A stretch of DNA of 64,000 nt from Tulasnella sp. 424 (taxonomy: Eukaryota > Basidiomycota > Agaricomycetes > Cantharellales > Tulasnellaceae). Shown here in pieces: positions 55,647-64,000 of the stretch; position 1 is the first letter of the stretch, and each line of letters opens with the position of its first letter. The position numbers and the translations under genes are program-made. Under the pieces are notes generated by a model that worked only from the letters and a program-made list of their open reading frames with translations, ran no database searches and was not told where the DNA came from. The stretch spans positions 330,658-394,657 of the forward strand of contig WSUB01000016.1 of the NCBI GenBank assembly GCA_019633425.1, written 5' to 3'.

Positions 55647-58600
55647 TCAAGGCCCTCGCAACTTCTTGTTCGGCTGAGGGTTGAAGCCGTCTGGAATGTG
55701 ACCCATCCCTAAGCGGCGTTTCCCACCGGCTAGTTGAATTGGAGCAGTAGGCCGTGCCGTAGCCAAATTTTCCTTTAAAGGCGTGATCCGATTCCCACCT
55801 CTTGTTGCTGAATTTAGCGAGGACCCGGAGTCTTTTGTTAGGCCAATTGTTCTTGGGAAGGTGGTAGGTCGTGTTATTGGCGAATTTTCCTTTGAAGGCG
55901 TAATGCGAGATCCAGTTCCATTTGCCGAGGTGAATGGAGGTGCAGGATCTTTCGTCAAGTCAATTATTTCTCGCGAAGCGCTTGGTCCTGCCACGGGTGT
56001 TCGAACTTGTTTTTGATTAGCCCTGTTTGGAGTGATTGCCCTCAACGGCTTCTGTTCCGTCTGCGTATTTTCGGGCTTGATGAATGAAGGTGTAGAATCT
56101 TGCGTCAAGTCAATTATGCCTCGCGAAGCGCTTGGTCCTGCCACGGGTGTTCGAACTTGTTTTTGATTAGCCCTGTTTGGAGTGATTGCCCTCAACGGCT
56201 TCTGTTCCGTCTGCGTATTTTCGGGCTTGATGAATGAAGGTGTAGAATCTTGCGTCAAGTCAATTATGCCTCGCGAAGCGCTTGGTCCTGCCACGGGTGT
56301 TCGAACTTGTTTTTGATTAGCCCTGTTTGGAGTGATTGCCCTCAACGGCTTCTGTTCCGTCTGCGTATTTTCGGGCTTGATGAATGAAGGTGTAGAATCT
56401 TGCGTCAAGTCAGTTATGTCTCGCGAAGCGCTTGATCGTGCCACGGTTGTCCGAACTTGTTTTTGATTAGACCTGTTTGGAGTGATGGTCCCTAACGGCT
56501 TCTGGTCTGTCTGTGTATTTTCGGACTTGAAGTAAGCGGTGACGCTTGTGGGGACAGGCTTCTTCGTGGCACCGAGAGCCTTGTTAGACGTTAAGCCGCC
56601 CGACGCCATTCTGGATGGTCCTGGAACGACCGAGACTGCTGGCGCGCTGAACGTCGTGGAAACTAGAGATACCAGACCTGTTGGGCCTCCTCTGGGTAAA
56701 GTGGCGGCCCGAGAGAATTGAGGCGGAGGGCCTGCATAGTATAAACACTAGAATGAGTTTGTGCTTCCCGCCAGCACATATTTATGCATACCAACGTAGG
56801 GCGCCGGAGCCGGCCTGCTCAATGGTAACACCAGATTGGTGGACGCTAAAGCGAAATGAGGGGACTCGAGTCCGTCCGATTCGAGTGATGATCCGAGAAT
56901 AGGTTTACTTGATCAAACATTAGTTTTTGAGCTACCTGACGAGGGGTGGCGTGCTCACTACGACGATATCCCGTCCTGAATTGCCTGGTTTGAGGGTAGA
57001 GGTCGCTTCAGCAGCGAACCGATTAGGCGTAGAACACCTTGTTCAACGACCGGAGGACGTTCGGCGAATCTACTATCCTTTAACAGTGGGATAATAAATT
57101 CGGAGCATTCTTTGTTCGAGGAACTACCTAAGAGGGTGAGGAGTGTCAGCATATCTGGATCCCTCATCGAAACCCGGAAACATACCTCCAGCCATCCGAC
57201 TGGCAGCACAGCTGAGATACAGAAAGGCCTGCGCACGCGTACAGGCAACATATAGTAGTCGTCTAGAGATTATATTCAGCCTCTTGTAGTATGCAAATAA
57301 GGTCGCCTATCTCCGCACCGTTCTTCTGTTACGTTGCCTGTTCGATAGAACGGAAATGTTCCTTGTTCTGCAGATGGGATGAACACTACTGGCCTATGTC
57401 GCGAGAGGGAGGGAGACGGAGATTTCATCAGGTCGTGGAGATGGTCAGTGAATCTCAAGACGTACCATTCCAGTCCCTTCGCCGCGTGACAGGTGGAGAC
57501 TGTTACTTTCACTTTCTGGAGTCAGGGGATATTGAGTGCCATTGCCATTATGTAAAATGATCGGATAGCTCACATCTTCTTCGCTGGAGTTTTCGGAGGT
57601 CTCCGTATCCGTTGATAAGGAGGACGTCTGAAGAAATCTTCTTAACGGAGTCTCGCTGATGGCGTTCATGAGGGACAAGAGCATCCAACAGGTGTAAAAC
57701 AGCACATACCCTGGCATTTCTGAATCACCCTCAATCAATTCGCTGAAGCCTCCATCGTCATCGAGAGCTAACTCGTTCTTGGGTGTTGGTTCAAGGGGCT
57801 GTTGAGGCGCATGTTGAAGCCCGGATTCTTCGGCGAAGTTGATCAACTCTTGGAGGTTCTCCCAACGGGATTCAGAGTCTGAGTGATGCTTATGAAGATA
57901 TGCTTCATAGTGCACCAGCTCTATGATACGTCGAATGATATCCGGAACTGCGCATCCCTACCAAGCAATCCGCAAACGATGTCAATAAGTGCATATCAAT
58001 GGGGAAAGCATGAACATACCGCGTTCGCCATGGCTCTGATTGTTTGAATTGCTTTGATGAAGGGAGGCAGGACCTTCTTGAGCTTGTTAGTTGAGCGACT
58101 GTCGTTCCCTGAGACTTGGCCAGCGCAGATCTTCTCTGCAGTAGTCCAGCACGACCAACCCTTGCGTCGGGCGATCGACTCCACTTCAGCAATAGACTTC
58201 CAAGTAGAACTGGGCATTAGGACGAAATGATATGTTGTTGATGTTTATAAAAGGTGCTTACCTTGTCCCCCATGGATCGAGGCGGAACGTTGATGATCCG
58301 CATGAAGGCAGGGTTATAATCCGGGTTATCGGCTAGCTGAAGATACGCCAGAAGGTCCTTGACCTAGACAGACGTTATCTGAGTTGCGTCCTGCTGACCG
58401 AGAGGAAAACACGACTTACCTCTGCACGCTCAAAGAACCTCTGCCCAGCAAGCATTCGCATAGGAACACCGTGTTTCTGAAAGGCGGACTCGATTGGCCG
58501 AGACAAAGCGTTGTACCGCACTGTAAAGAGAATATTGAGAGGTATTTAGCTTCAACAACCTGAGAGACTTACAAAGGATGGCAAAATCATTCCAATTGAG

Positions 58601-60037
58601 CATCCCCCCGGAATAAGCAATGAGACGTTTTATTTCGTCGGCCATGAAGTCAGCTTCGTCGTGCTCGTTGCGACACGATCGCAAAAAAGGTCTGGGTCCT
58701 GATGGCTGTGATGTAAAGAGGCCTTTCTCGATGCGCTTGTCGTCTATTCGAAGCTCGCTTCAGTCGGTGGCAGAGAGCCAAACGTCCGTTGGCACTACCT
58801 TGGGACACAATTGCATGCGAAATGGCCAAAATGGCTCCTGTGGAGCGGTAGTTCTCTTCCAAGAAAATCTGCTGAGTGCCCGGAAAATCTGGATAGGTTC
58901 CAGTCAGCCTCTATCAGGATATCCCGGGGTGGTTGCTATGTCCACCTTTCTTCATTTTGGCAAGGTTTTCAATTTCTGGAGGCGACAGTTAGTCCGTATT
59001 CTCTGAGCGGAGACGTCTAGACGGCCTAACCTGCGGCTCGCCATTCATAAATGGACTGGTCTGGGTCACCAACTATGCTGACACACTTGGAGGCCAGGGC
59101 GAAGAGCTTGACGAGGCTGTACTGCAGGACTGAAGTGTCCTGACTAGAGGACAATGTCAGTAAGATATTCGACGAACAGAAGCATGAACGCACAACTCGT
59201 CAACGAGGATGTGCTTGCATCGTTGTAGAATATGGGGCTGGCGTTCAAACAACCGCACGCCATAGATCAAGAGGTCGTCGAAGTCTAGACTGTTGTTCCG
59301 CTTCAAAATCCATTCGTACTCTTCATAAACCTCGGCCACAACTCGTTGAATATCGTCTTTCTCCTTTTCTGCCACTTTAGCGACATCCTTCGGGGTTTCA
59401 GCCCGGGATTTTGCTTTGGAAATAAGTGATTGCACGATGGCAGGAAGGAGGTCCACTGAGAGATCTTTCAGTCGTTCATGCTTTGCTTTGAGTATCTTTG
59501 CCACTGTCGCCTTGCTAAATACACGTGGCACTAGATTAGCAAGATTTTATGCAAGGAACTGACTGTTCCGCCTACCTGACGTCCGCGTCGCAAATGCTGA
59601 AGTTGTTTGCCAAACCAATAAATTTCCCATACTGCCGAAGATACTTGCTGCAAATAGCGTGAAAAGTGCCCATGATTAATTCACTTGTGTCCTTCTCTCC
59701 AATCATGGGCTTCAGCCGGTGCCTCATTTCGTTCGCCGCTTTATTCGTGAACGTGACAGCGCAGATGGTTGACGGTGGTAATAGTCGGTCTTTCACCAGA
59801 TGAGCCACTCGGCTTGTTAAGACACGGGTCTTTCCCGAGCCCGGTCCTGCAAGAATCTGCAGTGGAATTGATGGATCATGTGTGACGGCTGCGCGGAAAA
59901 GAAAATTGTGTTTTGAGTGAAACCTCCACTGCCAGTGGGTGTTCGGAGAACCAACCCTTGAACTGAGCTGCGTTTAGAGATTTCAAGTAATCTGGTTGTG
60001 AGAGCTCTGGTTCTTGTTTGGGTTCATGTTTAGGCAT
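55647..60037 (-). CDS. SRS2: SRS2-like UvrD/PcrA-family 3'-5' DNA helicase
   Basis: Nuclear helicase that removes Rad51 filaments and limits recombination. The start at 60037 gives MPKHEPKQEPELSQPDYLKS then LNAAQ; the Walker A is LAGPGSGKTRVLTSRVAHL (near 59840), followed by AVTFTNKAANEMRHRL and GTFHAICSKYLRQYG. Further UvrD motifs include NNSLDFDDLL (near 59280), ENYRSTGAIL (near 58840), VTVSTCHAAKGLEW (near 57490) and LLYVACTRAQAFLYLS (near 57220). After the helicase core comes a long tail with a 150-bp repeat (separate entry), a TSVTAYF sequence resembling a PCNA-binding box, and a KRRLGMG..PDGF....KKL end typical of fungal Srs2. About a dozen introns interrupt it; the joins between 56700 and 57000 are uncertain. 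It is convergent with the fusion gene, 78 bases apart. Confidence 0.87.
55951..56550 (-). repeat. 150-bp tandem repeat in the SRS2 C-terminal tail
   Basis: Four in-frame units begin at 55951, 56101, 56251 and 56401. Units 2 and 3 look identical base for base, and unit 1 matches them over its last 120 bases; unit 4 is more diverged. Each unit encodes 50 residues, including an I-I-D-L-T-Q/K-D or I-T-D-L-T-Q-D core, the form of SUMO-interaction motifs, followed by a KPENTQTEQKPL and TPNRANQKQVR segment. Near identity suggests recent expansion or homogenisation. Confidence 0.93.
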
Positions 60038-60242
60038 GGATTCTCCACGGACGCCAGTGTCGAAGGTCGTGACGGGTGCTGGCGTTGTGGTGGTCGTTGG
60101 TCAACAAAGTGGCCGCGCCCACGTGACCCGTTAAACAAACAACGAATCTTTGCAACGAACGTCTTGTTACCCGCGGTGAAGTTAGAGAAGCGAATAAAGG
60201 TGATAATTTATCTAAAGCTACAAATTATGAACAATCTAGATA

Positions 60243-62503
60243 TCATGATGAACTTTTCGTGACCCTCCTTCCTAAGGACTTCAGATGCCTCTCCCGTGTT
60301 ACTTGCTCCTTCTCCAGCTCTGTACAATTCTTCAGCCCCTTGTAGATGTACATCACCTGCCGAGCAGATATGGTATCCCCTCGCATGTATAGATGCTTCA
60401 TGAACATCTTGTACAATGGCAGAACATGCTTGTGCGCCGACAGTCTCTTCATGACATCGCCCCCACCCAAGACTTCCTCGACGAGGCCTGCAATGGGCTG
60501 TATGCGGGTCGTCGGTCGTGTCCCGAACACGGAAGTGGGACCAGACCCCACACTGGATGCTGGGTAACCCAACGACACAAGCTTGTCGAACATCTCCCGG
60601 ATCTCCATTGTGCGAACCTCCTTTAACCGCATCCAAGCTCCCAAGACAATGTTGAGTGTGATGGGATCAGGAGTCACTGCAGACCGGGTTTGGGTGGCGT
60701 TCGGGTTAAGAGGTAATTTTGACGGCTGGCGGAAAAGACGAGAAAAGCTATCGATGATATCTTTGGTGGTGTGCGTTGACTTCGTCCGTAGTTCGGATGT
60801 TAGGATGTTGTTCATCGTGCAAAGGACTGCGGATGATGTCCAATTCTGCGTGGCTTCGCTGGTTCGCTCGTCGTCCAACAGAGCCGCGACGCGTTGATTC
60901 GCCAGCTTGTTACGTCCCGTGTCGGCCAGCATCCGGTGACCCAGGATAACGGTTCGAGGGTCAGACACATCCAATCTCCTGGTGACAGGGAGAGGGGAGA
61001 CCTTCCCTGTCCTTTCGACTCGGAGGGCCTGGCGTAACAAAAGGTGGTCGTACTGGGTAGGGTTAAAGTCCTTTATCGTCCGTAAGGCGGTCCATGATTG
61101 CCTGGCAAGTTTATTGAGGCCAGAACGAGAGGCATGCTGGAAGACCATATAGTGGAGGTCTTTCCGTGCAGGATGGGTCTCTACAAGAGACGACGCCACG
61201 CTGGAAGCGAGCTTGAACGACCGACTGTCGCATAGTATGGTGCACAATTGGACCAGGAACGGCGTACTCCACTCCTGAGGGTGGAGAGAGTGATAGATTT
61301 GATGTGCCAATCGTTCATGTCGCGAACGAGCGAGAACGACGATGCACCATTCCCAGTGCCGTCGGTTTGTAGGCTGGATCGTCTCCTTCGATACAATGGC
61401 GGACATCGATTCTCCCATTGCAGCAGCCATCGCCCCGTTCAACGAAACTATGCCTTCCTTGGACAGTGCGGCGATCATCTTCTCGACCACCGGGCGGCAA
61501 TGCTCCGGCTCGATCGTTCCTTGACCGAGGATCTCCAGCGCACGATCGTACTGGCCATTGTCAATCGCGGTTTGGCACAAGGCAAACTGCGCTCGACTGG
61601 ATAGTCGTATTCCTTCTCTTTGAGCGGATGAATAAAGGTCGAAGGCGATGTCCGGTCTCCTCTCTGCCCACTCTTCGACGACGTAAGAAGCGAAGCTTCC
61701 CATCTTGTCATCGTCCATTCGACCCAACGGAGCGAGCCCTGCTCCACGCAAGGATTGCACTATTCCTCCCCAATTGGTCGTGCCGAGTGACGATTCGGCT
61801 ATGGCCCACTGCACGACAATCCCTTCCCTCGCTCCTAGCGCATTGATCGGAGAGGACTCGGAGGCAGTTGGGTGTAGGATCCGTTCGGTGGCTGGCACGA
61901 TATTCGGATAAGTTTTGACGAAATGCGCAATGGTGCCCAATAGGATCGGATTCAGCATCTTGCCTGCGAGGCGGATGAAGAGGGTGACGGTGGGTAGCGC
62001 GTACGTTGACCAGATGTCTGAATGAAGGCTTGTCCAGCGTTTCCAGAGGGTTTCGAGATGAAGTCGAGGAGGCGAAGTGTTGGAGGTGGGAACTTTTGTG
62101 TCCAATTGTCGCAAGTCGTTAAGCAAGGCGTGCGCTGGATGTTGCGTGAAATATTGAGGCTTTTTGGTGTTATTTTTGGGGACGTCCAAATCCGTGCGAG
62201 TATGACAGGACGTGGTGGCAGGCTGGGGTCCGAATTCTTCTTCGGCCTCTCGCTGAGACGAATGATGATCCACCCCTGGTCTGAAGGCAGAGCGCTGTGC
62301 ATGAGGGTTGGAGGAATTCGCTACGACGGTAGACGACGACGTGCCCTCTGCAGCCTTGAATGCAAAGGCACTAATAACAAAAGCGTCACTGGTCAAACGC
62401 AAACACGACCTGTGGACATGAGAACTCACGTTGCTGACGTTCGTTTTGCCGTGAAAGTTGTGTTACTCGACGTCGAGAGCAGACGCCCGCAACGGTATAG
62501 CAT
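60243..62503 (-). CDS. Probable mitochondrial helical-repeat (PPR-like) protein
   Basis: About 740 residues. The start at 62503 gives MLYRCGRLLSTSSNTTFTAK, an Arg/Ser-rich, acid-free mitochondrial presequence. A short intron (about 62395-62435) joins to AFAFKAAEGTSSSTVVANSS and a long single exon to the stop at 60243. The body is mostly alpha-helical pairs (for example RALEILGQGTIEPEHCRPVV; HWEWCIVVLARSRHERLAHQ; DPITLNIVLGAWMRLKEVRT), with a spacing that suggests PPR-like repeats without strong consensus. The C-terminus ends RRVTKSSS. Known relatives of this layout act in mitochondrial RNA processing or translation; the specific target cannot be read. It is divergent from RPP0 and tandem with SRS2 (about 205 bases). 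Confidence 0.72.
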
Positions 62504-62946
62504 CCCATTCCGTAGTCCCGGCACGTTGCTTGATGCTGGGTTTTTGCTCAGCGTAGAAATCAGAGAGATCGTGTTTGCTTGGGCAAGACAGCAATCTTTG
62601 GGAATTGATAGACGTGCCCACGGTTGACCTGTGTCAGCAGCCCCGAGCACGTGCCACTTTATGGCATCAACGAAAATGTCATTCCAGACTGGGAAGCAGC
62701 TCTCTTACCATCGCACATTCATTCACCGGTTGCCTTGAAACATCCGTTGGTTACAGTGGTACGGAGCTCTGCTATATATGTGACTTGAAGGCTTGATTAA
62801 CGTTCTACGGAACAGAAATCAACTGGGAGGCACCTGGTCGGCTCAATATCTCAACTCCTCAATCTCATTTGTATCAGTAATAAGCATTGTAAGCCCGAGA
62901 AGATATGGAATAACACAAGTTTAACATTTTGTTCCCGTGTAGCACC
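62504..62946. promoter_or_regulatory. Divergent promoter of the PPR-like and RPP0 genes
   Basis: A 443-base interval between two start codons, containing a run with tgctatatatgtg at about 62769-62781 as a TATA-like site for the plus strand. Both genes serve translation (one mitochondrial, one cytosolic); shared control is only a possibility. Confidence 0.5.
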
Positions 62947-64000
62947 ATGGGTATCGTCAAAAAGAATAAGGAAGCTTACTTCCAAAAGCTGAAATCGCTT
63001 TTGGAGACTTACCGTAAGGAGGGACCAAAGATCAAAGACAACAGGATCTGACTGCTATATCTCTTCGTCAGCCTCCATTTTCATCGTCAACGTCGATAAC
63101 GTCGGCTCGAACCAGATGCATCAGATTCGTGTTGCCCTCCGAGGCACTGGTGTCGTCCTGATGGGCAAGAACACCATGGTCCGCCGCGCGCTTCGCGTCC
63201 TCCTCCCCGAACACCCTCAGTATGAACGTCTCATGCCCCATGTCCGTAGCAACGTCGGCTTCGTCTTCACTTCAGGTGACCTCAAGGACGTCCGCACGAC
63301 CATCACCAGCAACACCGTTGCTGCTCCCGCTCGTGCCGGTGCCCTCGCTCCCGTTGATGTCACTGTCCCCGCTGGTAACACCGGTATGGAACCTGGCAAG
63401 ACTTCCTTCTTCCAGGCTTTGGGTATCCCCACCAAGATTGCCCGTGGTACTATTGAAATTATCAGCGACGTCAAGGTCGTCCATGCTGGAAGCCGTGTCG
63501 GTCCCTCCGAAGCAACCCTCCTTAACATGATGAACATCTCTCCGTTCACATACGGTATGAAGGTCATCCAGATCTACGATAACGGCACGGTCTTCCCTCC
63601 TCATGTCCTCGACATCGAGTCGTCCGAGTTGGTGGACCGGTTCTTGAAGGGTATCAAGACCATCGCTGCCATCTCGTTGGCTCTCAACTACCCCACGATC
63701 GTCTCAGTCACTCACACTCTTGTCAACGCATACAAGAATGTCCTTGCAGTGTCGTTGTCCACCGAGTACACTTTCGAAGGAGCTGAGAAGGTAAGCACTT
63801 TGCATTTCTCTCTGATGGCGGCAGATTGGCTCGCGGGTGCGAAAAAGGATGTTGCAAACATTATACACTGAAGATTCTGAGGCCACCTAAAATGGTCGCA
63901 TTGCGGAACAAACTTGTTCTCCTGGCTGTCTGAAAACTCGCGCTCGCTCTGCCGCCGTCTTCCGATGCCGCAGCAATCGCTGACCAACCCCTATTTTGTT
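62947..64000 (+). CDS. RPP0: 60S acidic ribosomal protein P0 (uL10), 3' end beyond the window
   Basis: Stalk base protein of the large ribosomal subunit that anchors P1/P2 and the GTPase centre. Exon 1 is [20 protein letters not shown] with TY, spliced over a 50-base-scale intron (about 63015-63070) to [20 protein letters not shown] and [15 protein letters not shown]. The family signature continues through [29 protein letters not shown] and [19 protein letters not shown] to [11 protein letters not shown] at 63790. A gtaagc donor follows; no C-terminal acidic exon is visible before 64000, so the gene continues with an intron longer than 210 bases. Read through without splicing, the frame would stop after about 27 residues at 63871, which would remove the essential P1/P2-binding tail and is unlikely. 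Codon choice is strongly C-ending, as expected for a highly expressed gene. Confidence 0.95.

Noticed and set aside
55951..56550. CRISPR-like array
   Set aside because: The repeat is an in-frame coding tandem repeat with no spacers, in a eukaryotic gene.
63791..64000. C/D-box snoRNA in the RPP0 intron
   Set aside because: There are CTGA boxes and a CTGATGG, but no good RTGATGA box and no terminal stem; the intron is also cut by the window edge.

Overview
This is a stretch of nuclear chromosome from a filamentous basidiomycete, most likely an Agaricomycete. The genes are broken by many introns of about 50-100 bases with GT..AG ends. The Zn2Cys6 factors carry the CLGWG-type finger common in mushrooms, one F-box protein has the LSRTCARLRALLMSK-type box of mushroom F-box families, and the single-copy genes (RPP0, KRE6, SRS2, a type I metacaspase, PPN2, acyl-CoA-binding protein, a Chk2/Rad53-like kinase, DBP6) are fungal. 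Exon structures were worked out by hand translation, so internal exon edges are models.

Left part (1-9.4 kb): the 3' part of a DBP6/DDX51-type DEAD-box helicase and an FHA-type checkpoint-kinase-like gene lie on the minus strand. On the plus strand are a small unrecognised gene (gene X, copy A) and an F-box gene. This neighbourhood was later copied in pieces to 12.0-12.9 kb and 15.7-17.4 kb.

Middle part (9.5-31.7 kb): a mosaic inverted duplication of transcription-factor genes. Two intact Zn2Cys6 / Fungal_trans_2 genes lie on the minus strand: TF1 (27.5-31.7 kb) and TF2 (20.7-25.5 kb). Their mirror image on the plus strand is rearranged. The promoter and first codons of a TF2-like gene are joined in frame to the C-terminal regulatory domain of a TF1-like gene (10.2-11.9 kb), giving a 483-residue protein without a zinc finger. 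The TF1-like DNA-binding half sits separately at 13.3-15.7 kb as a frameshifted pseudogene, placed inside a copied kinase/gene X/F-box segment.

Right part (33-64 kb): mostly ordinary, compact housekeeping genes: ACB1-like, an F-box protein, PPN2-like polyphosphatase, metacaspase, a coiled-coil protein, a UBX/TUG protein, KRE6-like glucan synthesis protein, a tiny basic protein, mitochondrial uL30, two GGCT-fold (AIG2-like) genes, SRS2-like helicase, a mitochondrial helical-repeat protein and RPP0 (cut by the window edge).

The most notable features are: (1) a gene at 53.1-55.6 kb whose frame joins a gamma-glutamyl-cyclotransferase-fold domain directly to a PLP-dependent C-S-lyase/epimerase-like domain, next to a stand-alone paralogue that has Gln in place of the catalytic Glu; (2) the finger-less chimeric regulator at 10.2-11.9 kb; (3) a 150-bp tandem repeat in the SRS2 tail that multiplies SUMO-interaction-like motifs; (4) a 7-base microexon inside the TF1 zinc finger. 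No CRISPR, rRNA, tRNA or intact transposon was seen.
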